From DATATB01 sp036268995 (lineage in GTDB: Bacteria; Planctomycetota; Planctomycetia; Pirellulales; PNKZ01), in the NCBI GenBank assembly GCA_036268995.1, contig DATATB010000183.1, positions 1 to 54,553 of the forward strand: a stretch of DNA of 54,553 nt. The letters run 5' to 3'. This document shows, in pieces, positions 1 through 9,364 of the stretch (positions are counted from its first letter, which is position 1; every line of letters starts with the position of its first letter). A model generated the notes under the pieces. It was given only the letters and a program-made list of their open reading frames with translations, made no database searches and was not told the DNA's origin. The position numbers and the translations under genes were made by a program.

Positions 1-197
1 TTCTGCGGCACCGGCTTGGCGTGCGGATGCTCGCTGCTGGGTGGCAGCGAGGAATTGCGGGGCGTCTTGTTCAAACGGGCTTCGAGTTCGGCAATCCGGC
101 GTTCGTAATAGTCGATGACGGCGCGCAACAAAGCTTGAAAAACCGGCGGCAAGGCGGCCAGTTGTTCAGGCGTAATCGGCGGCTCTTGGGACGTCAT
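1..197 (-). CDS. IS66-family transposase, N-terminal fragment, runs off the window
   Basis: An ATG at 195-197 opens a reading frame of 65 codons that reaches the window edge without a stop, so this is the 5' part of a longer gene. Residues 29-45 look like a short coiled coil and residues 48-58 read NSSLPPSSEHP. A coiled coil followed by NSSxPPS and a basic stretch is the usual start of IS66 (TnpC) transposases. The rest lies outside the window, so whether it is intact cannot be judged. No companion tnpB-like gene or terminal inverted repeat is visible downstream of position 197. Confidence 0.75.
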   Translation of the reverse strand, partial: MTSQEPPITPEQLAALPPVFQALLRAVIDYYERRIAELEARLNKTPRNSSLPPSSEHPHAKPVPQ

Positions 198-447
198 GCC
201 CTTAGACTAACCGAAGCATACCCTTGCTAGCGAAGAGCAGTTTTTTGTCCCGACCCGTGAACGGTTACCAACTGGCCCGACTGCCCAATCGAGGTCCTGG
301 AGCTGAAGACGGCGATCCAAGCGTTCGACGATTGACGGCAAATGCCTGCGAGGGACGCTGGGTCGGCCGGACCAGCGTCCGCCGACCGATCGGGCCCGAA
401 AATCACGCGAAATGCCGCGTTCCCGGGCTCGGCAGGGCCAACTGCGA

Positions 448-478
448 TTGCCGCGGCCTCCACTGGTCATGGTATACT
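448..478 (+). promoter_or_regulatory. candidate promoter for uxs-mtnA
   Basis: TTGCCG at 448-453 and TATACT at 473-478 with a 19-bp spacer; TGG directly before TATACT makes an extended -10. The predicted transcript would start about 130 bp before the uxs-like gene. The spacer is longer than ideal. Confidence 0.4.
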
Positions 479-510
479 TTTGCCGGTCGAGCCGGCTAGG
501 GAGCGCTACC

Positions 511-563
511 GTAGACATCTCGCTCCGCCGAGATGCATTCGTCTCGCGGAGCGAGACGTCTAC
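511..563. repeat. imperfect inverted repeat
   Basis: GTAGACATCTCGCTCCGC at 511 faces GCGGAGCGAGACGTCTAC ending at 563, with one mismatch in an 18-bp stem. It resembles the dispersed palindromes found elsewhere in this window, but no second copy is present here. Confidence 0.65.
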
Positions 564-617
564 TGTGACACTAGCCACCGCCGAACCTCCTAACGCCACC
601 CTTCGGACCCGCACACT

Positions 618-1592
618 TTGTCCAGCATCAAGCGAATCCTGGTCACGGGCGGAGCGGGCTTTTTGGGCTCGCATCTCTGCCAGCGGCTGGTCGAGTCCGG
701 TCAGGACGTGATTTGCCTGGACAATTTCTTCACCAGCCAGAAGGCCAACGTCGCCCATCTGCTGCCGCTGTCGAATTTCGAGCTGTTGCGGCACGACATC
801 ACGCAGCCCATTTGGCTCGACGTCGACGAAATCTACAACTTCGCCTGTCCCGCCGCACCGGGCCACTACCAGTTCAATCCCATCAAGACGATGAAGACCT
901 CGGTGATCGGGGCCATTCACGTGTTGGGCATGGCCAAACGCTGCCGGGCCAAAGTGCTGCAAGCCTCGACCAGCGAAGTCTACGGAGATCCCGAGGTCCA
1001 TCCGCAGGTCGAAACCTACCGCGGCTCGGTCAATCCACTGGGGCCGCGGGCTTGCTACGACGAGGGCAAACGGGCGGCCGAAACCTTGTTCATGGACTAC
1101 CACCGCACGAACAAGGTCAACATCCGCGTCGTGCGGATCTTCAATACTTACGGCCCGGGCATGCACCCGTTCGACGGCCGCGTGGTGTCGAACTTTATCC
1201 GCCAGGCCTTGGCCGGCGAGGATTTGACGATCTTTGGCAGCGGCGAGCAGACTCGCAGCTTTTGCTTTCGCGAAGACCTGATCGAAGGCGTGATCCGCAT
1301 GATGAACGGCCCCGACGATTTTGTCGGGCCGGTCAATCTGGGAAATCCGTCCGAGTTTTCGATCAACGAGCTGGCCCAGCGCGTGCTCAAGCTCACCGGC
1401 TCGCGCAGCAAGCTGGTGTATCGACCGTTGCCGGCCGACGATCCGACGCAGCGGCGGCCCGATATTTCGCTGGCCCGCTCGAAGCTGGCTTGGGAGCCGA
1501 AGATTTCGCTGGCCGAAGGCCTGGAGCGGACGATTGCCTGGTTCCGCTCGATCGACTGGAGCAAGTACCGACCGCCGACTCCGAACTATTGA
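618..1592 (+). CDS. uxs: UDP-glucuronate decarboxylase (UDP-xylose synthase), SDR family
   Basis: A 324-residue extended short-chain dehydrogenase/reductase. The NAD-binding loop TGGAGFLG is at residues 10-17, so the TTG start at 618 fits; there is no in-frame ATG just upstream and no clear ribosome-binding site. T118 in the ASTSEVYG segment and the Y147-x3-K151 pair in CYDEGKRAAE are the catalytic set. CYDEGKR, with PGMHPFDGRVVSNF further on, is typical of UXS enzymes, which oxidise UDP-glucuronate, decarboxylate the 4-keto form and reduce it to UDP-xylose. It would supply pentose units for envelope polysaccharide. mtnA follows after 15 bp. A related UDP-sugar epimerase is the alternative, but the motif context favours UXS. 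Confidence 0.85.
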   Translation: MSSIKRILVTGGAGFLGSHLCQRLVESGQDVICLDNFFTSQKANVAHLLPLSNFELLRHDITQPIWLDVDEIYNFACPAAPGHYQFNPIKTMKTSVIGAIHVLGMAKRCRAKVLQASTSEVYGDPEVHPQVETYRGSVNPLGPRACYDEGKRAAETLFMDYHRTNKVNIRVVRIFNTYGPGMHPFDGRVVSNFIRQALAGEDLTIFGSGEQTRSFCFREDLIEGVIRMMNGPDDFVGPVNLGNPSEFSINELAQRVLKLTGSRSKLVYRPLPADDPTQRRPDISLARSKLAWEPKISLAEGLERTIAWFRSIDWSKYRPPTPNY

Positions 1593-1607
1593 AAAAGGAT
1601 TTTCGCC

Positions 1608-2699
1608 ATGCTCGAGCAAGTTGACCACCCGCCCGTTTCCGCTGCCGGGCCCGCCACGCTGGATTGGATCGGCGACGAAAACGGCTGCCTGCGGCTGATC
1701 GATCAGACCCGGCTGCCGGGCGAGCTGGTATACCTGGACTGCCGCGACACCGACACGCTGTTCGAGGCGATCCGCAGCCTGCGCGTGCGCGGTGCGCCGG
1801 CCATTGGCGTGGCCGCGGCGTATGGCGTGTGCATCGGCTTGCAAGCGTCGCGCGGCCAGGCCGAGCCGCATTTCTTCGAACGCCTCCAGTCTGTTTGCCG
1901 GCACCTGGCCAGCAGCCGACCGACGGCAGTCAATCTGTTTTGGGCGCTCGAGCGGATGCAGCGGACCGGACTGGCCCAACGCGGAAAGATGGCGCCCGAC
2001 GCCGTTTACCGCCGGCTATTGACCGAAGCCCGGGCTATCCATGACGAAGACCGGCAAATGTGCCGGGCCATTGGCCGGCATGGAGCCGAGTTGCTGACAG
2101 ACGGCCAAGGCGTGCTGACGCATTGCAATGCCGGCGGCCTGGCCACGGCCGATTATGGCACGGCCCTGGCCGTGATCTTTTCGGCCACTGAGCAGGGCAA
2201 GCGACTGCACGTGTACGTCGACGAAACGCGGCCTCTGCTGCAGGGCGCTCGGCTCACGGCCTGGGAACTGCAGCAGCGAGGGATCGAGGCTACGCTGATT
2301 TGCGACTCGATGGCCGCGCAGGTGATGCGCGAAGGCCGCGTGCAGGCCGTGGTCACCGGGGCCGACCGCATTACGGCTAACGGCGACACGGCCAACAAGA
2401 TCGGCACCTACGGCGTGGCCGTGCTGGCCGCTGCGCACGATATTCCCTTTTACGTCGCGGCGCCGACCAGCACGTTCGACTTGTCGCTCGACCACGGCGA
2501 TCGCATTCCGATCGAGCAGCGGGCCGCCGAAGAAATCACCGAAGGTTTCGGTCGTCGCACCGCTCCCGTGGGCATGCGGGTCTACAACCCCGCCTTCGAC
2601 GTGACTCCCGCACGGCTGATCCGCGGCATCATTTGCGAGCGCGGCGTGATCGAGCCGGTCGATGAGCCGCACGTCCGGGCGATGGTCGAGACGCGCTGA
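1608..2699 (+). CDS. mtnA: S-methyl-5-thioribose-1-phosphate isomerase
   Basis: A 363-residue protein of the usual MtnA length, related to eIF2B subunits. It converts methylthioribose-1-phosphate to methylthioribulose-1-phosphate in the methionine salvage pathway. Visible motifs are RVRGAPAIGVAAAYG (residues 59-73), THCNAGGLAT with the catalytic Cys173, and TGADRITANGDTANKIGTY with the catalytic Asp253. The ATG at 1608 is preceded by AAAGGA. It lies 15 bp after the uxs-like gene and is probably co-transcribed, although the two pathways share no obvious step. No other methionine-salvage gene is nearby. Confidence 0.95.
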   Translation: MLEQVDHPPVSAAGPATLDWIGDENGCLRLIDQTRLPGELVYLDCRDTDTLFEAIRSLRVRGAPAIGVAAAYGVCIGLQASRGQAEPHFFERLQSVCRHLASSRPTAVNLFWALERMQRTGLAQRGKMAPDAVYRRLLTEARAIHDEDRQMCRAIGRHGAELLTDGQGVLTHCNAGGLATADYGTALAVIFSATEQGKRLHVYVDETRPLLQGARLTAWELQQRGIEATLICDSMAAQVMREGRVQAVVTGADRITANGDTANKIGTYGVAVLAAAHDIPFYVAAPTSTFDLSLDHGDRIPIEQRAAEEITEGFGRRTAPVGMRVYNPAFDVTPARLIRGIICERGVIEPVDEPHVRAMVETR

Positions 2700-2701
2700 G
2701 C

Positions 2702-2760
2702 GGCCGGACTCCGGTCGCTAACGCCCCCAGCCTCCGGTCGCTAACGCTCCCGGCTCGCCA
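2702..2760. repeat. dispersed spacer repeat with the core ACTCCGGTCGCTAACGC
   Basis: Two tandem units of roughly 28 bp share the core CTCCGGTCGCTAACGC and end in CCCGGCTCGCC. Related units occur at 9292-9326 and, on the other strand, at 15241-15302. It fills the gap between the convergent mtnA and HD-domain genes. Confidence 0.7.
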
Positions 2761-2761
2761 T

Positions 2762-4096
<1,335 letters not shown>

Positions 4097-4103
4097 GGCG
4101 CGG

Positions 4104-4781
4104 TTAGGCGACTTCGGCCGAGGGCGAGGAGGCCAGCGACGGCTCGAACAATTCCAGAATCAAGTCCACCAGCGGCTCGCTGGGCCGCGTGGCGCCGAAG
4201 TCTTGCAGGCGATCCCACAAACGCTCGCCAGCCGCTAGCGTGCGCTGCAAATGCGGAGGGCAGGGGACGCGATGATCGGCATCGAAGGCGACTTCGACCT
4301 GCCGGGCCAGCAGCCGCTCGGGCAGCCACTCGATTTTTTCGACCGTTTCAAAATCCGTCTGCCCGACGATCAGCGGATTGTCGCGGCCGGCGATCTTCGA
4401 GCGGGCATCGGCCTTGAAGATCACGATCGGTTTGCCGAGCGTCCAGGCCATGGCAGCCTCGGCCACGGCCCCTTCGTCGGGGACGCGGCCATTCATGTTC
4501 AACACCAGCGAAGCGCAGCCGGCCATCACCTGGTACACGTCGAGGGCGAAAATCGCCTGGTGCAGCACCTGGCCCGCGGCCGACGGCTCGCAGCCGCGGC
4601 CAATGAGGCACGGCTCGAGCTGCGCGAACTCCATGCCGTCGGCATGCGGTACAAACGGCTCGAAATCGGCCGCCCGCAACGCGTCGGCAATCAGCAGCAT
4701 CTCGCGGCGCTCGGCCTCGTTGAACAACGGGCCGGCACAATACACCCGTCGCTGGTGCCGAAACGGATACAGTTCGCGCAT
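4104..4781 (-). CDS. nucleoside 2-deoxyribosyltransferase-like protein
   Basis: A 225-residue protein. The ATG at 4779-4781 was chosen because AGGAGG lies 5 nt upstream (4786-4791) and the fold starts at once with RRVYCAGPLFNEAERREM; a longer frame to 4886 exists but has no such site. The family exchanges bases on deoxynucleosides or hydrolyses deoxynucleotides. Visible hallmarks are YCAGPLF near the N-terminus, a DxY-type segment (FALDVYQVMAGC), LNMNGRVPDEGAVAEAAMAWTLGKP with the family's D/E-G-x-x-E pattern, and a C-terminal segment after 150 that looks family-specific. It precedes the HD phosphohydrolase by 7 bp. Confidence 0.8.
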   Translation of the reverse strand: MRELYPFRHQRRVYCAGPLFNEAERREMLLIADALRAADFEPFVPHADGMEFAQLEPCLIGRGCEPSAAGQVLHQAIFALDVYQVMAGCASLVLNMNGRVPDEGAVAEAAMAWTLGKPIVIFKADARSKIAGRDNPLIVGQTDFETVEKIEWLPERLLARQVEVAFDADHRVPCPPHLQRTLAAGERLWDRLQDFGATRPSEPLVDLILELFEPSLASSPSAEVA

Positions 4782-4920
4782 GCGCCCTCCTAGCAGAATT
4801 CCAAGCCGGGCAAGTCCCGCGGGCGGCACTCGCCGCCCGCTTGCCCAAGAAGTCATCAACTTAACGCGGCGATCGAGCGACGGCAATCCGCGCTCGCTGC
4901 CGGCAGCGGCCGGCCCTTTA

Positions 4921-5619
4921 TCAAAGCGTCGCGCCGCTCCAGGGCATGGCCAGCCCGGCCAGGAAGCCCAGGGCCAGCGTGATCACCACATAAAAGGCGA
5001 AATGAGAAAATCCACTGCCGAAGTCCAGGTCCAGCGTGGCCAGGGCCGTGATCGCTCCGACAACCGCAAACGGCGGGGCCAGGAAAAACCAGTTGACCGT
5101 CGAGCGCTTCATGTCGGGCGGAACGAACGAAAATGCCAGCCATAGGCCGGCGTAGATCAGCGCGCAAATGCCTGATCGCACCAGCAGGGGCAGGCCCCGA
5201 TAGGGTTCGAGTTCGTCGTTGCGCAAGAAAGAATAGCCGGCCGCCACGATCGGCATCGAAACCGCGAGCAGCGCGATCCCGCGCAGCCAGCCGTTTTCCA
5301 CCAGCGTCGGACCGCCGACCCACGCGCCCACCGCGGCTGCGGCGATGGCCACCACGATGCCAATGGCGGCCACGGGCCGCACCTTGGTCTCTTGCCGCAT
5401 GAGCGGCTTGAGCGAGCCGGGCTTGGGCGCGGCTTTGCCGCCCGCTCCCTTGGCGGCTGGGATATCCGAGGTGTCCGGGGCATGAATCTTGACCTCGGCC
5501 TCGAGCGTCGGAATCTTGATCGGCGCCTTGCACTTGGGACAAGGCCCCGACTTGCCGGCGAACTTCTCGCTTACCTTGAATTCGGCTTTGCAGGTGGGAC
5601 AAACGACCAGGATCGGCAT
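4921..5619 (-). CDS. zinc-ribbon membrane protein, MJ0042-like
   Basis: A 232-residue protein. Residues 1-35 form a zinc ribbon with paired CPTC and CPKC motifs, as in MJ0042-type fingers. A charged linker with Pro/Lys follows to about residue 80. The remainder has about five hydrophobic segments, from about residue 84 (AAIGIVVAIAAAAVGAWVGG) through the C-terminus (FAFYVVITLALGFLAGLAM). A zinc ribbon joined to a small membrane domain is common among planctomycete hypotheticals. Function is unknown. It lies about 140 bp upstream of the deoxyribosyltransferase-like gene on the same strand, so co-transcription is possible but unproven. Confidence 0.75.
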   Translation of the reverse strand: MPILVVCPTCKAEFKVSEKFAGKSGPCPKCKAPIKIPTLEAEVKIHAPDTSDIPAAKGAGGKAAPKPGSLKPLMRQETKVRPVAAIGIVVAIAAAAVGAWVGGPTLVENGWLRGIALLAVSMPIVAAGYSFLRNDELEPYRGLPLLVRSGICALIYAGLWLAFSFVPPDMKRSTVNWFFLAPPFAVVGAITALATLDLDFGSGFSHFAFYVVITLALGFLAGLAMPWSGATL

Positions 5620-5745
5620 GCCGGCACTCTAGCCCCGGGAGAATCGCGCGACGAAAGCCCGTAGTCTTAAACGGCTTGCCAGTTAAGTCAAGGAAAACTT
5701 GACGTTTCACGCGCTTGCGTGGCGACGAGGTGTCGGAGGTGAACC

Positions 5746-5767
5746 CCCACGGACCGCAGTCCGTGGG
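5746..5767. repeat. dispersed palindrome, copy 1 of 3
   Basis: CCCACGGAC-CGCA-GTCCGTGGG is a perfect 9-bp stem with a 4-nt loop, flanked by AAGC/GCTT-like edges. Other copies are at 20811-20834 and 48360-48386. Confidence 0.75.
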
Positions 5768-5819
5768 CTTGGCCGGCGAGATACTTTCCGCCATTGCGCC
5801 GGATGTGCAGAATAGCGGG

Positions 5820-6191
5820 ATGGCCTTCGATTTTCACTCGCTGCCGCGGCCGGGCTCCGGGCCGGCAAAAGCAGATTTGAACCGCGCTCGGCCCGCGCCG
5901 CCTGACCAGCAGCCGCGGCCGGACTACGAGCCCTTGAAGGTCGAAGACGGCGACGAGTCTCGATTCTCGCTCACGGCCGTTCTGTTGACGCTCACGCTCG
6001 GCTGCCTGCTGCTGGCTATTGGCCGCTGGCTGCCGCCGGCCCTATTTGCCGGAGCGACGGGCTTTGGCCTGCTGATCTACGGCACCATCCTCTGGGTTTT
6101 CAAAGCTCGCGCGGCTATCTGGCATCTGAGCTGGTGGGTATTGCTGGCAATCTACTTGTTTGCCGTGGGGCTGGCCGTCAGTAGTCCGTAG
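5820..6191 (+). CDS. small membrane protein of unknown function
   Basis: A 123-residue protein. The ATG at 5820 was chosen because residues before it are composed of repeat-derived sequence and CAGAAT sits 6 nt before this ATG, as at 36256 and 7216. Residues 1-50 are polar and proline-rich (RPAPPDQQPRPDYEP), followed by three or four hydrophobic segments starting at about residue 52. No domain is recognised. The last codons and the stop (6189-6191) lie inside a heptanucleotide array. Confidence 0.6.
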   Translation: MAFDFHSLPRPGSGPAKADLNRARPAPPDQQPRPDYEPLKVEDGDESRFSLTAVLLTLTLGCLLLAIGRWLPPALFAGATGFGLLIYGTILWVFKARAAIWHLSWWVLLAIYLFAVGLAVSSP

Positions 6192-6211
6192 TCAGTTGTC
6201 CATTGTCAGTG
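6177..6211. repeat. heptanucleotide array overlapping a gene end
   Basis: Successive 7-mers read GTCAGTA, GTCCGTA, GTCAGTT, GTCCATT, GTCAGTG. The stop codon of the upstream membrane-protein gene lies inside the array. Confidence 0.7.
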
Positions 6212-6395
6212 GGGCGGGCATCGGCCACGTGATTGCTGCTGCGCGCTCATGCTGGCACGCTCTTTTGATCCGTTACGCAGGTTGATCTGGCAGTCGAGGG
6301 CGATTGTGGATTACAGTGCCGCGCCGAATCGTTGTGTGCTGGCGACGCTGGAGGTCGCTGGCGACTCGCCCCCCTGGATTCAAGGACTCGGAGCC

Positions 6396-6998
6396 ATGAA
6401 AAAGTTGCTGCCGGCCGCCGCTGCGGCCTTGTTGACGATGTTGCTGGTTGTGCCCGCCACGGTTCTTGCGGTCGAGGCTCGGCCGGTGGTGCTGCTGCAT
6501 ACGACCAAGGGCGATGTGATCATCGAGCTGTACGAAGACGAGGCGCCCAACACGGTCGCCAACTTCGTCAGCCTGGTGGAAAAGGGCTTTTATAACGGGA
6601 CCAAGTTCCATCGCGTGCTCGATGGCTTTATGGCTCAAGGCGGCGATCCCAAGGGCAATGGCACCGGCGGGCCGGGCTACTCGATCGCCTGCGAATGCTA
6701 CCGCAGTGACGCGGTCAAGCATGCCCGCGGCAGCCTCAGCATGGCACATGCCGGCAAAGACACCGGTGGGTCGCAGTTCTTCATCACCTTCAAGGCGACT
6801 TCGTTCCTCAACGGCAAGCACACGGTGTTTGGCCAGGTAGTGCAGGGCATGGACGTGGTCGATAAGTTCCAACGCATGGATCCGGATAAGCCGAATCCCT
6901 ATGCCGAGCCGGATCGGATCATCGAGGCCCGCATGCTGCGCAAGCGCAATCATCCCTACGTCGTGGCCAAGATCGAGCGGCCCGATCGGTATCGCTAA
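6396..6998 (+). CDS. secreted cyclophilin-type peptidyl-prolyl cis-trans isomerase
   Basis: A 200-residue protein. The ATG at 6396 gives a clean signal peptide (MKKLLPAAAAALLTMLLVVP, cleavage near AVEA), so the frame's longer 5' extension to 6249 was discarded. The cyclophilin domain covers about residues 30-180: TTKGDVIIELYEDEAPNTV, the catalytic Arg in FHRVLDGFMAQGGDP, then GTGGPGY, FFITF and LNGKHTVFGQVVQG. It accelerates proline isomerisation of exported proteins, probably in the periplasm. The C-terminal tail (about 25 residues, basic) is longer than in minimal cyclophilins. It stands alone on the + strand. Confidence 0.93.
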   Translation: MKKLLPAAAAALLTMLLVVPATVLAVEARPVVLLHTTKGDVIIELYEDEAPNTVANFVSLVEKGFYNGTKFHRVLDGFMAQGGDPKGNGTGGPGYSIACECYRSDAVKHARGSLSMAHAGKDTGGSQFFITFKATSFLNGKHTVFGQVVQGMDVVDKFQRMDPDKPNPYAEPDRIIEARMLRKRNHPYVVAKIERPDRYR

Positions 6999-7057
6999 CG
7001 ATCGCGGCGCCCTAGAGCAGGTGCATTGCTCCGTGGATGTCGGAATTCGTCGGGGCG

Positions 7058-7128
7058 CCACTGCTGGCTTGTCCAGCAGTGGAAGCTCGACCGGCGTTCC
7101 ATACCACTGCTGGACAAGCCAGCAGTGG
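7058..7128. repeat. REP-like pair of facing hairpins
   Basis: 7058-7082 and 7104-7128 are each 25 bp with a 10-bp perfect stem (CCACTGCTGG / CCAGCAGTGG). The loops are CTTGT and ACAAG, and the two units are exact reverse complements of each other, 21 bp apart. This bipartite arrangement is like REP/BIME units. It lies between the cyclophilin and ceramidase-like genes. Confidence 0.85.
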
Positions 7129-7180
7129 CACCCAATGTGAAGCCTTGTTGGCCGAAGCGCCACGAGGGCCGACTCAACGG

Positions 7181-7209
7181 TTTACTGCCGGCCGGGTGCA
7201 GGCGATAAT
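7181..7209 (+). promoter_or_regulatory. candidate promoter, nearly leaderless
   Basis: TTTACT at 7181-7186 and GATAAT at 7204-7209 are separated by 17 bp. The ATG of the ceramidase-like gene follows the -10 by only 6 nt, so the transcript would begin at or next to the start codon. Confidence 0.5.
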
Positions 7210-7215
7210 GCGGCG

Positions 7216-8607
7216 ATGAACCGCATTTTCGCCCATCCGGCCGCGCGACTTTCTACGTGTGTGCTGATCGCCCTGTGCTTGTGCGCCATCGTGTCGACAG
7301 CGGCCGCAGAGGACACGCCCAAGCTGTGGGCCGGCGTGGCCAAGCGCAAGGTCACGCCACCGACGTGGGTGCCTTACCTCACGTCTTCCGGCGCCGGCAC
7401 GAGCCGGCCGTTTGAAGGTGTGCACGACGACCTCTACGCCCGGGCCTTGGTGCTCGAAGACGGTCATCGGGCCATCGCCGTGCTGGCAGTCGACTCGATC
7501 GGCTACGACAACGCCGTGCTCGGAACGGGCCGCGATTTCACCGCCGAACTGCGGAAGCTGATTGCGAAAGGTACGAGTCTCGCGCCCGATGCGATTATGC
7601 TGGCCGCTTCGCACACGCACAGCGCGCCCGAGACGATCGGGCTGTCGCCAGTGCGCGACAGCGGGCGGTTTTGTCAGTGGTTGGAAGAACATCTTACCGC
7701 GCTCGCGCAGACGGTGATCGATGCCTGGCTAAATCGAACGGCGTGCGAGGCTCGATTCGGCATTAGCCAGGTGCCGGGGATTGAGCGATACCGGCGGATT
7801 GCGCTCAAAGCTGGAGGCACGAATCGGCGGGGCCCGCTGCCGGCGCCCGGCGAAGTGGCGGCTCCCTGGCAGCTCGACGAGCAACTGGGCGTGCTGTATT
7901 TGCAGAGGCACGATGGTCAGCCGCTGGGAGCACTGCTGAACTTCACGGCTCATCCGGTGGTGGCCATGCTGCTGCCGTCGGTTTCGGCCGACTATCCCGG
8001 CGCAGCGACGCGCACCGTGGAAGAGGCGCTTCCCGGCTGCGTTTGCCTGTTCACCAACGGCTGCGCCGGCAACATCAATCCGATCGCAGTCTCGACAAGT
8101 TTTGCCGATGCCGATCGGCTCGGCAGCCAACTAGGCCGCGCCGCGCTTCGGTTGATCGAAGCGGTCTGCACTCAGCCGCCACTGAAGCGGCCCGCCGTAG
8201 GCTTTGCGTCCGAGCGTCTTGAACTGGAACCGCGACCGGCGCCGACTGTTGCAGACGCGAAGAAAGCGTTCGAGCAAAAGCCTTCGGTCGCCAATGGCCG
8301 GCTGTATCGGCTGGCGGCCAAGCTGGCCGAAGGGCCGCCGGTGGCCGAAGTGCAAATGATGCACGTCGGGCCGGTCCGCTGGCTGTCACTGCCTGGCGAA
8401 CCGTTCGTCGAAACGGGCTTGGCGCTCAAGCAGGCCGGAGCGAGCTTTGTCGTCGGCTATGCCAACGGTTATCTCGGCTATTTTCCTCTCCGCCGCGCCT
8501 ACGACGAAGGCGATTACGAAGTCACGCCCGGCGTCTGGAGCCGCGTCGCCGCCGGCAGCGCCGAGCGTCTGGAAGCGGCCGGCAAGCAATTGCTCACGGC
8601 GCCGTGA
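7216..8607 (+). CDS. neutral/alkaline ceramidase-like secreted protein
   Basis: A 463-residue protein with an N-terminal signal peptide (about residues 1-31, ending at AAA-ED). The body matches the N-terminal domain of neutral/alkaline non-lysosomal ceramidases. VAKRKVTPP is the start of the fold, then LAVDSIGYD, a zinc-type ASHTHSAPE, LLNFTAHPVV and TNGCAGNINP. Known ceramidases cleave the amide bond of ceramide, but planctomycete members are many and their substrates are mostly unknown. The C-terminus FVVGYANGYLGYFP is also typical of the family. At about 460 residues it is shorter than true ceramidases, which carry an extra C-terminal domain. The stop is followed immediately by a heptanucleotide array. 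Confidence 0.85.
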   Translation: MNRIFAHPAARLSTCVLIALCLCAIVSTAAAEDTPKLWAGVAKRKVTPPTWVPYLTSSGAGTSRPFEGVHDDLYARALVLEDGHRAIAVLAVDSIGYDNAVLGTGRDFTAELRKLIAKGTSLAPDAIMLAASHTHSAPETIGLSPVRDSGRFCQWLEEHLTALAQTVIDAWLNRTACEARFGISQVPGIERYRRIALKAGGTNRRGPLPAPGEVAAPWQLDEQLGVLYLQRHDGQPLGALLNFTAHPVVAMLLPSVSADYPGAATRTVEEALPGCVCLFTNGCAGNINPIAVSTSFADADRLGSQLGRAALRLIEAVCTQPPLKRPAVGFASERLELEPRPAPTVADAKKAFEQKPSVANGRLYRLAAKLAEGPPVAEVQMMHVGPVRWLSLPGEPFVETGLALKQAGASFVVGYANGYLGYFPLRRAYDEGDYEVTPGVWSRVAAGSAERLEAAGKQLLTAP

Positions 8608-8669
8608 TGTCCGTTGTCCGTTGTCCGTTGTCCGTAGCAACTGACCACGGACCACGGACCACTGACCCT
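8608..8669. repeat. heptanucleotide array with two facing arms
   Basis: Four exact TGTCCGT units (8608-8635), then AGCAACT, GACCACG, GACCACG, GACCACT, GACCCTC, all in 7-bp register. The two halves are partly complementary and could fold back. It starts directly after the ceramidase-like stop codon, in the gap before the convergent maf gene. Confidence 0.85.
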
Positions 8670-8678
8670 CCCGGCTCT

Positions 8679-9242
8679 TCATCCCTCGTCGAGCATCTCC
8701 TTCAGCAGTTCCATCGGCAGGCCGACCACGTTGGATTCGCTGCCTTCGATCACGCGGAGCCAGCCGAGCCGGTCCTGGTAGCCGAAGGCCCCGGCTTTGC
8801 CTTCCCACAGGCCGCTGGCCAGGTAGTCGTCGATCTGGGCCGGCGCGAGCCGGTCCATCCGCAGCACGGTCTGGGCCACCTGCACGCGCGAATGGTTTTT
8901 AGCGGCGTTCCAAAGGCACAGCCCGCTATACACGCGATGTTCGCGGCCGCTTAAGAGCTCGAGCATTTGCCGCGCGTGCTGCTCGTCGACCGGCTTGCCG
9001 AGGATCTGGCCGCGGCATTCGGCCACTGTGTCGCAGGCCACGATCATGCCCTGCGACACGCGGCAGGCCACGTCGGCGGCTTTTTGATAAGCCAATCGGG
9101 CAACCAGCTCCGGCGGGCTTTCTTCGCTGCACATCCCGCACTCGGCTGCGGCCCGTGGCGGCACGATGCGAAATTGGTAGCCGGCCTCGGTCAGTAACTC
9201 ACGCCTCCGCGGCGAACTGCTGGCCAGGATCAAATCGGTCAT
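8679..9242 (-). CDS. maf: Maf-family nucleoside triphosphate pyrophosphatase
   Basis: A 187-residue protein. The ATG at 9240-9242 is preferred over the GTG one codon upstream. The N-terminal LILASSSPRRRELL is the signature of the Maf/HAM1 fold; VARLAYQKAADVA and CDTVAECRGQILGKP hold the conserved Lys and Asp residues of the nucleotide site. Maf proteins hydrolyse NTPs (dTTP, UTP or modified bases) to the monophosphate and are linked to control of septum formation. Stand-alone gene, convergent with the ceramidase-like gene. Confidence 0.93.
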   Translation of the reverse strand: MTDLILASSSPRRRELLTEAGYQFRIVPPRAAAECGMCSEESPPELVARLAYQKAADVACRVSQGMIVACDTVAECRGQILGKPVDEQHARQMLELLSGREHRVYSGLCLWNAAKNHSRVQVAQTVLRMDRLAPAQIDDYLASGLWEGKAGAFGYQDRLGWLRVIEGSESNVVGLPMELLKEMLDEG

Positions 9243-9291
9243 CACTATGAAAACCCAGGCGTGTAAGTTATCACGACGTCAAGCGGCTGGC

Positions 9292-9358
9292 GGGGGGACT
9301 CCGGTCGCTACCGCTCCCGGCTCGCCTTTGTCACTTTTCACTTTTCACTCTGCACTAC
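9292..9358. repeat. dispersed spacer repeat followed by a heptanucleotide array
   Basis: 9292-9326 is a copy of the GACTCCGGTCGCTA...CCCGGCTCGCC repeat also seen at 2702-2760. It is followed at 9327-9358 by 7-mers TTGTCAC, TTTTCAC, TTTTCAC, TCTGCAC. It ends 6 bp before the RluA-type gene. Confidence 0.75.
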
Positions 9359-9364
9359 CTTACC

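Larger units (their letters stand above)
198..617. other. 420-bp spacer between transposase fragment and uxs-like gene
   Basis: No convincing gene is seen. It holds a candidate promoter at 448-478 and an imperfect inverted repeat at 511-563. The long antisense reading frame from 1979 down to 207 is a shadow of the two genes on the other strand. Confidence 0.6.

Noticed and set aside
207..1979. 590-codon open frame on the minus strand
   Set aside because: Antisense to the uxs-like and mtnA genes, which have clear family motifs; a high-GC shadow frame.
4782..4886. N-terminal extension of the deoxyribosyltransferase-like gene
   Set aside because: The inner ATG at 4781 has AGGAGG at the right distance and matches the fold start.
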